Below are positions 20,736 through 35,900 of a stretch of DNA of 64,000 nucleotides, in pieces. The stretch is from assembly GCA_021234155.1 (NCBI GenBank), contig JAJEKV010000105.1, positions 1,377,451 to 1,441,450 of the forward strand, read 5' to 3'. Below the pieces are notes generated by a model, which saw nothing but the letters and a program-made list of their open reading frames with translations, did no database searches and was not told where the DNA came from. The translations under genes were made by a program, and so were the position numbers. Numbering within the stretch: the first letter of the stretch is position 1; each line of letters starts with the position of its first letter. The DNA comes from Isoetes taiwanensis (Eukaryota; Streptophyta; Lycopodiopsida; Isoetales; Isoetaceae).

Positions 20736-22523
20736 AAAAGTCCACCTAGAATCTGAGTTTGGTTTAACAAGTTCAATCTTTTAATTTGAGTTTAATAACA
20801 ATATTAATGTCAACCCTATTGGTAATCATGCTTTATATTTTCACATGCTAATGTGATTTATCGCCTTTTATATAATGCGCTTCATTTTTCCCCCAATATT
20901 TTGTTTGCTACATTTTCTATGAACTTGGCGCCCGATTGACAAGTGTTATGTTTCACTTTTCATTTGACTTTATTTTTAATTGCACTTCATTGCCCTTTTT
21001 TGCTCAAGGGTAAGCAATCCCGACTTTCATGATCCTTGTTCTCGCCATAGCCGTGACTTCGATCAGATTGTATCGCTTCTTCCTGGCCGATGTTGTTTAT
21101 CGGATAAATCCCCGCCAGAGGAAGAGGCTAAAGGGATCCTCGCTTCTATGGATCCCCTGCTTTGATCTGTGTGATGCATCGACAAACAGAGGTAAGCACA
21201 GAGGATAAAGCCCTCTTTACCTTTCAAAGGTTTCTAGACACCTTGGGCCTTATCTGCCATGCATGTTTCTTGCAGTGGAGAAGTTGCCTTGCCCAATATT
21301 TAAAGCCAAAAATAACAATTTGGTGCCATATCCATCCAATCTCACTTTGAACACTAAAGGGCAGCGACCGAAGCGAATATCTATATGAGTTCTATGTTTA
21401 TCTGGTGCCACTGCCAGATTCTATTTTGCTTCTGCTCCAAGGTCAGATTATATGGTTCAACATATATTAGGTCTATTTCTCCGCTCTATTCACACAGATG
21501 CATCTAATGATGCCTTCGCCTCTATTCACGTATAACTGGGAACACACAAATTTCCGCCTATCCATTCACAGAGAAGCAAAGAAGCATTAAATTTTTCTCC
21601 AGCTATGGAGTCTCCCCGCTAAATGGCAAGAGAAGGCAAAGATGTTACCATGAAAAGTTTGAGTTTTGGCATGGCCATGGATATGTTTGTTGGTCTCCGC
21701 ATGCCGATTCCATTCCACAAAGCCAAGGCTTAAGAGCAAATTGGCAACTTGAAATGTTCAGAGGTTTGATTCAATGCTTATTGAATCTAACAAGGTGATA
21801 GAGATGGAAGGACATGGCTTAAAGGTTAGAAACTCTTCTTTTTATAATGCTGCTATTGATTCTTCAGTAATGATATTTTAGCTATGCTTCATTCTCGATG
21901 TTTTAATCAAGTTCTTGAACTATTCTCGCTTGCCTTATCTAAGTTTTTAAATAAGTTCCCAAGTTTATGGAACTAGTCATTGGATTCATTTGGCTTACAA
22001 ATATTCTGTTAAGATGTGACTGACCATATATTGAAGCCCATTAAGATGCCTTTACCTAAAAAAGTTGTCATACTGTGGTTTTATTGGAATGTTTGGTTTA
22101 TTGGAATGTGACATGAGCAGATATTGAATCGTTGTTATTCCTTTGTCGATACTTACAGCATCAACAATTCTGCGGTTAGCATTCCAGTCAGTTGTTGTTG
22201 TGTAGGATTTCATCCATTCTCTTTTTTTTTTCATTCTCTTTGGTTGATTTATATCCCCTCTCGCCCTCTCGAAGAATCTATGGTGGGTTTTGTTTTGTTT
22301 GATGTTTCTGTGAGTTAATTGCTCTAAAACTTGCATCGGGTCCTTAGAAATTGTAATATTGGTGTAGTAATCAATCTATGAAAATCTCTGTTTGATATTC
22401 GCTAGTTTAGATATGAAGCGAGGCCTCTTTATCCTCGCTTAACCCCGAGCTCAACTAGCATAAGTTATTTTTGAGTTGCTTATGAGTTTGTTCTGTTCAA
22501 CCATTAGATTGGAAAGTATTGCC
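20736..22523. other. Unassigned stretch after the second element
   Basis: Integrase would be expected here but no HHCC or DDE motif is visible. A frame at 20,980-21,165 (HSRDFDQIVSLLPG) may be a remnant of the integrase N-terminus. From 21,640 to 22,520 the sequence is A/T-rich and could be the 5' flank of the NF-YB copy. Nothing firm. Confidence 0.35.
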
Positions 22524-22956
22524 ATGGCGGATATTGGGAGCCCGAGAAGCCAAGATTCAGAGGATGGAGGAAACCATGGTGGAGATGATCGAGAAAAATA
22601 GCAACGTCAGAGAACAGGACCGCTTCTTACATGAGCCGGATAATGAAGAAGGCTTTGCCTGCTAATGCCAAGATTGTAAAAGACGTCAAGGAGACTGTGC
22701 AGGCGTAAATGCGCCTCGTAATTTATCGCCTTCATCACCGAAGTATCTACTTTTCCTTATTACTTGCAAATTTACCTTGGGTTTTTTTTATAGCTGGTTG
22801 ATGCACTGGTTTGACAGAGCTAGTGACAAATGTCAAAGAGAGAAACGAAAGACTATCAATGGCGATGATTTATTATGGGCCATGAACACCTTAGGTTTTG
22901 AAGACTATGTTGACCCACTGAAGTTATATCTACAAAAGTACAGAGATGTATTCTAG
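22524..22956 (+). pseudogene. NF-YB: NF-YB (CCAAT-binding factor subunit B), broken copy
   Basis: Starts MADIGSPRSQDSEDGG at ATG 22524. After a one-base shift come NSNVREQDRFL, then a gap where PIANV should be, [19 protein letters not shown], a damaged stretch that should end the first helices (22,705-22,735), an intron with GT at about 22,740 and AG near 22,817, and [16 protein letters not shown] continuing to [10 protein letters not shown], with TAG at 22954-22956. This is the histone-fold core that dimerises with NF-YC and, with NF-YA, binds CCAAT promoters. Lys in the IVKDVKE helix, where LEC1-type proteins have Asp, marks it as non-LEC1. The retained intron argues against a processed copy. 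Lesions lie where AGC/CTG codons are expected, so part of the damage may be sequence error. The variable C-terminus is missing or lies on another exon. Confidence 0.75.
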
Positions 22957-23929
22957 TGTTCTCGACTTCCCGCTTGGATTTACGTGATTCTTGAGGTTTG
23001 AAACTAACTTAAGGCTCTTCCTTGAGCTGAAATAATGTTATGTCAACTATCTAATGATTTTCTGGCTTTTTCCATGTTGCTGAACTCTACAATGCACATG
23101 CTAAATGGTGCAGGCTGAGGTTAGTCTTCATTGAAGAACTAATTGTGATATGTTGACTGTGCTTTCAATATTAGCCTAATTATAGTCCCACAGGCTACGG
23201 ATTGAGACAGGTAGATGGGAGCGGCCACAATTGCCGCTGAAGCTTAGACTATGTGCCCGCTGCCGCCATGTGTTATTGAAGATGAAAGCCATACTTTTCT
23301 CGAAGGCCCTCGCTTTTGAGATAGTCCTAATCATTTTTGACCTTAGCATTCCATTCCACGCCTAACAACTTCTCGTGAGCACCATCTGTGGCATGACTTG
23401 GAATTATACATACCGAGGTTCTAGATAAACGCCTGCAATTACCGAGCCCTCGCAGTCATTATCTCCGCTGTCTAGTATCATCACACGCAGCGTTTATCCC
23501 TTGAAAACCTTTTAAGGCGTGGGTTTTTAATAGTAATGATTGTACTAGCCCATTGTATGGGTCCCATGACCTATTGGTCTCCGTGGACGTTAAAAAATCT
23601 ATTCTATTCTATTCTATTCTATTCTTCTTTATAGGGACATAAAGTGTCAGGAGCAACCAAAAGTGGTTTAGATCCGTCGAAAAAGGACATGAACAATGTT
23701 GGCATGCCTCCATCAGTATAGGTAATGCCATCTTAGAAGCCGTAAAATATCTCATGCATAGATCTAATCTTATTCATTTTGAGCTACAAATGGGACAAGC
23801 AAACATGTATAACCTAGCTCTCCTACTTATCATCTCAGGTTCTATCATATAGCTAATAGTGTATTTAGAGCTTTTCTTTGGGTTTTTCTTTAGGTTTCCT
23901 GCTTCGCATATGCTGCATATGTTTAGGCT
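22957..23929. other. Flank of NF-YB copy, no gene
   Basis: No protein-like frame or paired structure stands out apart from the short (TATTC)n tract at 23,599-23,625. It may include the 3' untranslated part of the NF-YB copy. Confidence 0.4.
23599..23625 (+). repeat. (TATTC)n microsatellite
   Basis: About five tandem TATTC units. Confidence 0.9.
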
Positions 23930-24770
23930 AGAATGCTGTAAGTAATTATAAATACCTTGGTCTAGAGTTCAGCGCAAATTATAAGTGGAAGGAATGCATT
24001 AAGAAGCAAATAGCAGGAGGAAAAAATGTTCCTTTATACCTGAATGTCTTCGGCGATGTCGTGAAGGCATCTTTACAAGATTGGGGTTGAGGAGATTACT
24101 TTTCAAAACTCGTCCAAACAAGAATCCCGTATGGTGCTCCAACTGGGACCGGCTCAGCCTAAAGGATTATGGAAGCAGTTGAGAGTATTCGTGGCTATTC
24201 TTGCAAGAGGAGTTTGGCATTAAGCGCCAAAAGCCCCATATCCTATTATGCTCGGGTTTATTATCACTTGAGGTGAAGGCACCATCCGCACTTCATCACA
24301 TTTGTGAATAGATTATTTACTTTGGATGACGATCGGATTCCAAAAAAGCAATGGAAGCTTCCATGACTGTGGGCTGGTATAAGGATGTATTGACCCGGGC
24401 TGCAAGTTGGGGTATAAGTAGAATGAGTTGGTCCGACTCAAATTGGTGTAATTTGAGACTTGGTGCAATCACTAGCAACCAAGCGGATCCGGGAAGAACC
24501 CGACACTAAGATGATATATTACATGACTCGAGATAAACCGATGATTGTGTATTCGACCAAACATACCTTCGCCAGATTCCACTACACCCGGCAGATCATT
24601 GCACGATACCAAGATGTGTTCCCATAAGCTCCACATAGAGAGGGCAGATGGGGTGTATCCCAAGGGATAACCGGGTTTGTTCTAGATGCAAAGATGGAGA
24701 TATCGAGGATGAAGTGCATGTGATTTTAACATGCACAAAGATATGCAAAAATTAGAGATTCCTTTGACAT
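23930..24770 (+). pseudogene. LINE-like non-LTR retrotransposon remnant (RT C-terminus and zf-RVT)
   Basis: Near 23,945 a frame reads YKYLGLEFSANYKWKECIKK, the post-palm motif typical of LINE reverse transcriptases, followed by QIAGGKNVPLYLN. At about 24,615-24,735 the zf-RVT-like zinc region reads CSHKLHIERGRWGV, then VCSRCKDGDIEDEVHVILTC, with two Cys, a His and a final Cys spaced as in plant non-LTR elements. The 600 nt between have several stops and frame shifts but no other gene. The remnant represents the 3' end of LINE ORF2; no endonuclease or poly(A) tail was found. It ends about 150 bp before the microsatellite. Confidence 0.65.
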
Positions 24771-24925
24771 CTGTTTGTAATTTTCATAGTCTCCTAGATA
24801 TGGATCCAAAAACTCTAGGATGTTATCTTAAAAAGGTTGAATCTCATAGATTATTTCTCGATTCAAGTACAATTAAGCATTTAAGTGTAATTGTCGCCCA
24901 TGACCTCAAGGTCCTATAAGGGCAT

Positions 24926-24954
24926 AATAATTATTATTATTATTATTATTATTT
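24926..24954 (+). repeat. (ATT)n microsatellite
   Basis: About nine ATT/TTA units, separated from the next tract by six bases. Confidence 0.9.
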
Positions 24955-24957
24955 TAC

Positions 24958-27078
<2,121 letters not shown>

Positions 27079-27745
27079 CATGGAATAAATTACTACTCCT
27101 ATATTTTAGTGTAGCCAAAATAGGTTTAGCTAAACTACCTTGGAATTGGGGCTAGAAGTTTCTAACACTTGGCTAAACTAAATGGTTTTTCTCCATCACA
27201 GTTTCTTGCTTTTGGCTAAACTTTCACAAAATGGAAAGGCAAATATTAGCCATCACGCTATAGTAATTTAAAAAATCCAAGCATTTTGGCAAAGACATTG
27301 AATTTATTGTAAATACATAAATCAAGACACAAACATACATGAACATGTTCAAAAACCTAAAAGAAAAGGGACTACATTGTCCCTTTTCCTCTAATGCTTC
27401 AACTTTGTACTTGGAACAAGAAAGAAAGTGGGAAAAAAAAAGAAAAATATAAACCCTATTTGAAATTTCTTAAAGTTAGTACATACATTGGTGTTGAATT
27501 TTGGGCTAATCTATCCATTTTTCCAAGCCCACTCTATCTTAGGTTTAGCTAATCGATGTCCTGATGGATATGTCTGGAGGTAAAGGTTTGGCTATTCAAC
27601 CTAAAAACTCACTTGGGCGGCAAAAAAATTGGGCTAAATTTTTCTTTTTTTTTTGGCATTTTTACCGTTTACTTTAGCCATTTTTCTTGGCAAAATTGCT
27701 ACAAAATAGCCATTTGGCTAAACTTAGCCGTTATTTTATTCCATG
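27079..27745. mobile_element. Non-autonomous hAT-type element (MITE-like), 667 bp
   Basis: Terminal inverted repeats CATGGAATAAA (27079) and TTTATTCCATG (ending 27745) match perfectly for 11 bp. Both ends are flanked by the same 8 bp, ATCTTCAT (27071-27078 and 27746-27753), the target-site size of hAT transposons. Subterminal copies of TAGCCAAA/TTTGGCTA lie inverted near both ends. There is no ORF, so transposition would need a transposase from elsewhere. The perfect flanking duplication suggests a fairly recent insertion. Confidence 0.85.
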
Positions 27746-28189
27746 ATCTTCATTTGTAGTTTGTTATTAATCTGAATATTATTTTGGGGTGTATCCTACC
27801 TGTAGGGAAAGATGTAGTGGGTAGACAAAGGATACAAAAACAGGGATGTAAGATATAAAAAACAAATGGCAAAGAGAAATGTTCAAGGTCACTGGATAAA
27901 TTTCAGAGTAGTCATAATTTCAACAAATATGTTTCAACGTAGTTGTTAAATGGCTTGGGCTGGGTTTCCCGATGGGTTTTTAGTTTACCCTGCGTGTGGC
28001 TTGTGCATTTACCCTCTTTTTGGCTCCATTGTGTAACCATATTTATCCCACGTAAAAGTTTTCAAATTGAGTTTGCGCAAAAGATATTTGCTCAAACAAA
28101 GTCTTCGTGATTGTTGGTGATATCGCAAAAATATATGTTCTTCCTCTACTTTTAGTACTCTCTAAACTTCCCATCACTTTGTTTGAGAT
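27746..28189. other. Spacer holding a dispersed repeat
   Basis: 27,975-28,100 is related to 44,780-44,910 (shared GTGTGGCTTGTGCATTTACCC and spaced matches after it). No gene is recognised. The end may be the start of the integrase fragment that follows. Confidence 0.45.
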
Positions 28190-28930
28190 GCCCCATGATA
28201 CAATCTTGTTAGAGTCCATTTGGGCATCTTCGCTTTCCGATCCATTGGCTCAAGATGTATTCTCACATCTTGGCAATGTGATCATCTTCTTGGCAAAATG
28301 CATTGATTATGACTATTTTGAGATTCGAGATGGATTCTTACTCCGCGGATGGGCTTCAGATGTGCCGATGGTGCTTCTAGGCTTTGGGTTCTCCCGGCTT
28401 GGTATGACTCACCTATGGTCGGACATTTTGGAGTAGCCAAGACTTGAACTTATTAGTTGAGAGTATTGATGGCCTGACCTCATTCTTCCTCGTCAGTTTT
28501 TATTCGATATTGTGATATCTCGGCACCGAGCAAAGATTTCAAGACATCTTTTTCAGATGATCTTCTTCAGCCACCGGCCGGTTCTAGATGGACCTTAGAA
28601 GAGTATATATCTATAAACTTTATTCCGTGAGTCACCAATTTCTTGGGATTATGATGCCATTATGATTGATGTTGATCGCTTTCTAAGATGGCTTATTTCA
28701 TTCCCTCGCAACGCCACCAAAGATCGAGGGAACAACTGATCTTCTTCTATGTGAAGTAGCTCACACGCCATGGATTGCCGATAGTATTTTCAAAGATCTA
28801 GACCCTTGGCTCATTGCAGATTTTGGAAGCGGCTTTTGAGTTAATGATATTGACTGCTCACTAACATCCTGGCCATCATCCGTAAAGTAATGGACAAGCA
28901 GAGCGATTAATCAAACTCAAGCAAATGGCC
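28190..28930 (+). pseudogene. Integrase fragment of a gypsy element (second-family type)
   Basis: The frame at 28,200-28,350 reads SDPLAQDVFSHLGN and FEIRDGFLLRG, the usual start of integrase in these elements. Then come GMTHLW and HFGVAKT pieces of the HHCC zinc region, VDRF.KMAYFIPS (28,670), ISDRDPWLIADF with the second catalytic Asp in a broken frame (28,790), and NGQAERLIKLKQMA (about 28,890) with the catalytic Glu. It is cut off where the LTR-like segment begins at 28,931. Its wording matches the pol of the 17.6-20.7 kb element, which lacks integrase. Confidence 0.7.
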
Positions 28931-29105
28931 TAGATATATATAGAGGCACCTCCTCCTGTCAAACCATTCCGTTCAACGCCACCTTGAGCCTCTAGGCATC
29001 TCCCAGTGTTTCGCTTGCTTTGGGTCATCGTGATTCGCTTCTTCATCATATATCGATTCTTTGCCGATCTTGGCATATTTCTTCACAGATTTCCTTTGTT
29101 TCGTC
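28931..29105 (+). repeat. LTR/leader segment, copy of 16,946-17,115
   Basis: Starts TAGATATATATAGAGGCACC and shares CTTCTTCATCATATAT, TTCTTTGCCGATC and CATATTTCTTC with the copy at 16,946. Here it directly follows integrase sequence, so the normal order of the element has been rearranged. Confidence 0.65.
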
Positions 29106-32100
29106 GGTAGATTCATGGAAATTTTGTCATTGATGTTTCATTTGTTCTTTTAGTGCTCTTTGTGTTCATTATTTCTTAGCCCTTTGTAAAATCCTCGCTA
29201 CGACATCTATACTCAAGGTCCGCCTGCTTGATTCAAGGGTCCTCACGAGGGTCGTCTTGCAAGTGATCCGTTTCGTACCCAGTCACAAAAGAATATCCCA
29301 TGGAATATACCACGATATGCAACCTTGATGTGTAGTCCAAATGCTTGACGAGGTCAAATGTCGATGTGGCTCTACAATTTAGGGCCTTTACAACCTTAAT
29401 GTAAAAATGAATACAAGTTTGACCTGTGATACTGATATAGAGTACATCGCTACCTTTTGCTATGCCTTCCACTATGCTTGCAATGCTCGATTCGTATGAC
29501 CAAGTTAAGCCTGATCCTGATGTAGCTGAACGACCCTTTAGAAAACCAATCTATTTTAAATGTAGGTAAAATACACATTATTGTGCTCTAGCAAAATAAT
29601 GTTCATCAAGGCTTAGCATCAACATTTGACACGTAGATAATTAAAGCGACTGCAAAAAAAAAAGGTACAACTACACTACAGGATATGATTTCAAACGATT
29701 GGGCAACACCTTGGGAATTGAACCCCTTGCCAAACTGGGCAACGCCAAAGTGGCGTGAGAAGAAATGCCTAAAGGAAAACATGACGAATCTGCTTGCCTG
29801 TTACAAATTCACAAAGAAAGAAATAACAAACCGGCTCGAAGCTACAAACTTTTAAATGAGTCGAAGGTTTCTCTAGCATCAAAGCAAGGGAAGTTCGCCT
29901 GCCTAGAGCCTTACTATATCCGCACCATCGAAACAGAGGGAAAAGAAAAATTAGAACCCTAAATTCTAGAGCGACTGGTAAACCCCTGTTTACATGTATT
30001 TTCGTATGAATACTGCACCCTCACCATTGCAAATCATATGTTATAAACATACACGAAACTTGAATTATTAGCTTAAATGTTAAAATTTTAAAATATCTTT
30101 CATTAAATAGGGTAAATTCTTAACCCAATGGGTTATGTTAAAATTTTAGTGGTTAAACGATCATCAGTGTTCTAAATTTTGGAGCACGGTTATGGCTGTT
30201 AAGTTCCTGGGTATCTTCTAGTGCAGGTCACCAGCAGCAGTACAGAAGAGTCCTGTTGTCTATAGCAGGTTCGTCCATGGTATTTGATGCATTGTCCTTT
30301 GGTTTTTTTTATGTTCCTGTAATGAAGCAAATGCTCATTCTTTTGTGTTTACTACTCTTTTCTCTCCGAATCTTTGTGTGTTGTTTCTTCTCTAAGGGCA
30401 TTTTTCTTGGATCGAACTTATTCTCTAAAAACCCAATAAGCTTTGCCCATGCTGTTTATTGCTTTGGTTGTTTACTCTCGAAAGTTACCCACGGACTTTT
30501 TTGTTAAGATACAAAAATAAATTCACTTAGAGGAAATTTTGTCGAAGACGTTGGGCTATATAGAAGATATTTGTAAGATTGTGTCAAGGTAAACAACTGG
30601 GGTATACCAATTTCAGAAATGCATAAGACCTTGTAGTCTGATCCACATGATATTCCAGTTCATTCAGATGGTAGTTTCTTCCAAATGCACAATTGCCACT
30701 GCACCACAAAGATCGAATATATAGGCAAGAACTCAGATCTAAAAACATCTAAGGTGCTAGCATGGGAGCATCCTATTCTTTTGCAAATAGGATTCTTGAG
30801 CAATAGTTAACATCTTCAGCAATAATATGCATATTTATATAGAGAACTGGGGCCTGGACGAATGGTCAATTGATGCAATGAAAAGTACTGCAAATCTGAC
30901 ATCGATTAAGTGGCTGATGTACAATTTGAGATGATCCAGTCAACAAATGAAGAAGAAGAAGAAGTGAGATCAGCTCTCGTTTACTTGCCTAGCAAATTCT
31001 ACTTAAGTCAGTAGTACATGACATTGGCTAATATCTGTAACCAATTTCTTGCCTTCCCACAATTGTTTTATGTGCTCTATATACTTGCTGGATGTAGTGC
31101 CTTTACATTGTATCATTGATTGTCTCTATTTCTGCATGAATAAGCTAGTGGACAAAGCCATATATTTATTAAATGTATAATGTGTAAGATATGTAGTTGT
31201 ATTTCATTTAATTGACCGCCTGAACATGTTGTTATCCTTGCCATCTATCGAGAAGAATCCATCATCCTAAATGTCGATTGGAGTCGGATAATCTGCTAAT
31301 ATAGATACAAGATATGAATTACTATTCATGCTAGTAGGTACATGTCTTAATTTCTGTCATAGCATTACCATTTTCCTACTTTCACAATCAATTAATAGCA
31401 GATGCTTTTGTTGTTCATGCGGTTTCTAATATCTTAAACCTGTCAATGACATGCATTACAAATGCTATCTGACTAATTTCCCATCATTGTTGAGTGCATA
31501 TGCAAACTAAAGAGCAAAATTTTAGCAATTAGTTTGTGGTCATTTGGGTGCATTTTAAACAGATTACTTTAAAAAACTTTGTCTGATTTAAGGATGGCAG
31601 AAGCTCATTTTCTTGCCAACTTACTCATTGGTGTTTAAGCAAACTGCTATTATTTTTGCAGGAGGGACTGTTAGGTTTAATGGATACTGTATCACAGAAG
31701 GATCCAGATAAGTTACAGTGAAGCTCGTGATCTTCATTGAATACATTATACCGCTATAACTCTTACAGGTCTTATATTTTCTTTCCATTTCAGATGTGAT
31801 TTTGTTTTAACACGCCTTTCAGTAGGCATAATTATACCTTGCAATTCAACAGTGGACAATGGACAGAACAAGCTGACATTTCTGATCAAAAATTGCTACA
31901 AAGTATTTCTTCTGTCCAAGATCTGGCATGGTGCAACTCAGAGGCTGCACTGAGAAGCGGCTAACTGACTTCTTATCCAAGAAAATTAAGGCCCTCCCAA
32001 TTGAAACTGGATATGTAAATCATCCGCAGAGGCTAGCCTACAAGTTGTTTTAAGTTATTGTCTTTCTAGCAACAGGACCTCTCTTAAGCTTAAAAGGAAA

Positions 32101-32907
32101 TGACAGGCTTAACATTGAAGGTTCCCTTCCACAGATGCCATGTTGTGACAAAAGCCACCAAATTATTAGGAACTACTACAGAGCTATGAATGGTGGGAAT
32201 ACAATTTTGCACATGTTTTAGATCTGTTAGGAAGGGCATTTTCATAACATAAAGATGGCATTCGACCTGCAGATGAGCATTTTTTTTTGGGAAAAGCGAG
32301 AGCCAATGTGGAATGGCATCTATCTGTCATCAATTGAAGTATTTAAAGAATACGATAGACGATTACTGGTCCATTGACATGAGTCTAACTTAGGGAATGG
32401 CTCCTGATTATTTGGATAAAGAAAGCTATTCGTGTCTTTAAGAAGAAGAGATGCTTTGGGTTAGATTGGGCTGTTTTTCTTCTACCACAGCCTTAGAGGA
32501 CCAATCTGGGCTACAATTTCTATGCAGGCTATCGGAACAAGTGTCCCTGCCAAACTCGTGAATATTTCCAGAAACGATGATGTGAAAGCGCAGGTGAATC
32601 TCTGAAGTTAAAGAATCCATAGACTGATGATGATGCATCTGGAGGAACCTGGCACATGGTTTGCACCACAGAAGGTATGAACCGCACTTTTTTTAATTAG
32701 AATCCAATTGAAGGCATTTAATTGTAAATCTCTGCAGGAAAAATACCTTACAGAGAAGATCAAGATCAGTCCAGTGGTAGTATTTGAATTGTAATAGATG
32801 TTAAAGGCAAGCCTATATGAAGCCTTGATCATGAAAAATTTACTCGCCTAAATTGCTTTGCAATCTGAGAAGAAGGTACTGCTTCTGGCTATAGTCCATT
32901 AAGCAAG
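29106..32907. other. Long stretch with no gene recognised; upstream flank of the CFAP157-like gene
   Basis: A/T-rich. Short frames at 29,233-29,472 (minus) and 29,765-29,962 (plus) are protein-like but match nothing I know. Two exon-like pieces bounded by AG and GT occur at about 30,226-30,270 and 31,662-31,722 (EGLLGLMDTVSQ), without neighbours to join. The last few hundred bases may be promoter and 5' UTR of the next gene. Confidence 0.35.
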
Positions 32908-35900
32908 ATGCCTCCCAAGAAGGGGGGGAAGGTAAGAAGGATGAACCTGTGGAAAATGAGGTTACTATACTCCAGAAAAAGGTCGTGGAAAGGGATGAAG
33001 AGATTAAAAATCTTGATAAGGTAGCAGTGCTAGAAGAAAAGTCACAGAATCTGGAAAAGGTAGTACAGAAAGTTCGTTCCGATTCAAAGGAGAATGAGGA
33101 TAGGTTGCACGACATAAGTGACTATTTGAGCAGATAATCATAGTAAGGTATTCCTGTGTTGTTGCATTTGAGTACATGTTGAAATTTTCTCAGATTCAAA
33201 TTAAAGCCATTAAATAATACTATTTAAACAATATTAACAATCCATTTGGCTCAGATTTATTCCAACTCAGAAGCCTATTCTATTTAAAGCTGCATCTGCT
33301 TTTACAGACATTTTGAGTTTATCTAGAAACGTTTAACAATAGGTCATATATTTATTTTAATTGAGGATGGCAAGGTCAGGAAAGAAAAGTATTGCTGTTT
33401 TTTGGATCTTTTCACGAAACAGTTAGGTTTTCTTCACATTTATGAGAATGTGATTTTCTGCAGATAGTTGGAAGAGACTGTCAATGCTTGCATGGTGCAT
33501 TTCCCCTCTTCTTTAGCAAATCAATATCCTTCACAGGCTGCTGCCTCTGGATACGGGGGGTCATCATCAATGTATATAATGGATTTGACTTTTCCATGAT
33601 AGATGCAACTCATGGAAGTTTACCAAAGGCACTACACCATGCTAGAAAGCAGTTCAAGCCCAATTTTTAAAAGTTCCAGTAGAAAATTCATTTCGACAAT
33701 ACTTTGGGCGAACCAACTGCTTATATAGAACCTCACTGGAAGGAAAAAGGATGTTATTAATGTGTTTTACAGACCTGTAGAGTCTATAAGACCATAATAG
33801 ATACAGCAGGCATAGGTTTGTCTGGAGGCATCGTCTTCATTCAGCATTTAAGATAACTAAAATAGACAGAAACATAAACATGATGGTATTTAATTGCTTT
33901 TTGAGATAGGTTCTGAGATCAGCTGCTTTCTACCCCTTGCTGCTATGGCTTCTCATTTGAAATGGCGGTTTGTGTCTTTGTATTGCTGGGTGTTTTACTC
34001 CCTTGTAAACTTCTAACGTCACCCCTTTCAGACCAGGGGATTTTCATTCTTTTATAGATTTCCAAACTATCTTCTTCCTTCAGCTCTTAACAGTAATAAA
34101 TCAACTTATTAAGACCTTTATTTGTGCTTTCATTTAAGGATGCCCTTCATTTTTGAGAGGACAACTGAAAATAAAATGCTCCTTGAATCAACTAAGCCCA
34201 AGTCAAAGGACACTTCATGTCCTCACGATGAACATGCTCTTCCAACCCCAATCTCTAGTTGGTGGCCATCAAAGCCTTACTTTGTTTGGGAAGTTTATAT
34301 TTGAGTACACGTGTCTTATAATGAATCCATCAGCTTATTCAAGTAGGGAAGTTGCTGTCAGCAAAGAATGGACACAAGTAGAGAGATTTCAGTTAGCAGA
34401 ATTTGCAGCCTTTTCGTTTGTTAAGGCCTGGCTGGTAAAGATGCTGGTATGATAAAGTTTCCATTTGGCTGCCACTAGGTCTTGATCTAAAACAAGTACT
34501 ACCACCTTATCAAAATAGGGTAGAAGTGCCATAGTTTAATGCTCCAGAAAAAAGATAAATCTGCATTTAAACATGTTATTATTGAGGCGACAATGTGTAT
34601 GCGTATAATACAAAAGTTGCAACAGATGATTTTTCAGGATTTTGTTACTTTCCAGTAACATGTTTTACTACGGTTTTCCTCCTTTCCTTATGGTTGTCAT
34701 CTCTGATAGGGTTTTATTGCCTTTGCTTCAGAGAGGTTGAGGGCAAGCATGTGAAGTGTACTGAACTAGAGGAGGCTTTTGCAAGTCTTAAAGACGAACG
34801 TTCAGGGGCACTCTCAGATTTAGAGAAAGAATTAGTTGAGTTAAAACGTGTTTACAAGTATGCCATAGATGATATTATGCTCAAGCTCGATAGTGCTCAA
34901 GTAGAGCTTCGAGAAATCAATGAATTTACCATGAGAAAGGCTGCTCTTGAGAAAGAAATATCCGAGTAAGCTTTGATTTAATTGCTTTGATGAATAAGCA
35001 TAATTAAAGTAAATTTTAAACAGTTGGAAAGTCTGCCTAGAATGACAATCAAGTAATATTTCTCTGGAGTTTTTGCAATGATGATACATATCCAAATTCT
35101 AGATTGAACGAGCAGCTTGAAAAAGAGAAGAAGGATCATCAAGAGTCAATTAGTGATGTCGAAAGAGCATCCTTGCAAGACAGAGAGAGATTGAAGAAGG
35201 AGATGGCTGTTAAGATAGAGGAAACAAGACAAGCAATGCTTCAACAAATTCAAGACCAAATTCGTGCTGTACTTGCCTCTTGTTTTCCTAAATGTAGTAG
35301 TAGGATTTTGTAAAATAAAGCATTTCTCAAGAAAACTCAAATATTGAATAAAATTTTAGATTTATATGGTTAATATACAGTGGCTCACTATGCCTAAGGT
35401 CTTAGAGAAAGATTCTTAACTAAAGCGGGTACTGAATATAAGATGATGTGTCTGATATCAGAAAACAAAAAAGACAAACGTGGAGAATGAACATTTGGTT
35501 CGTGAGCTGGGGTTCCACATCAAACAGACAGAAGCACTTTTGCATAGGAATGAGAAGCTTGTTGTAGAAAATATTGACTTCCATCGTCACATCCTGCTTG
35601 CAAAAGAGGTATTATGCATTTATACATCTGTTTTCCATTTTCTCTTTAAGTTTATTAAATTCAGTTTCAGAGAATCTCAATTGCTTTTTCAGCTAGAAGA
35701 TGATCTCAGAAGGAGGAATTTGTTATATCAAAAGACAATGAGGGTACTTGTGTTCAAATTACGTGGTAAGCTTCTTCTTATGCCTCCATTACGAATAATT
35801 CGTAAATCCAAAGGCAATTTCCTTTGAGATCAACATCATGTGTAGTCATTAAAAACAAAATGTGTATTCCTTTTTAATTACTTTTTGCTTACACTTTTGC

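Noticed and set aside
29708-29760. B-box-like GGTTCAATTCC on the minus strand, possible tRNA or SINE
   Set aside because: No A box at proper distance and no cloverleaf pairing.
31662-31722. Exon-like piece reading EGLLGLMDTVSQ bounded by AG and a stop
   Set aside because: No partner exons with matching phase were found and the sequence is too short to assign.
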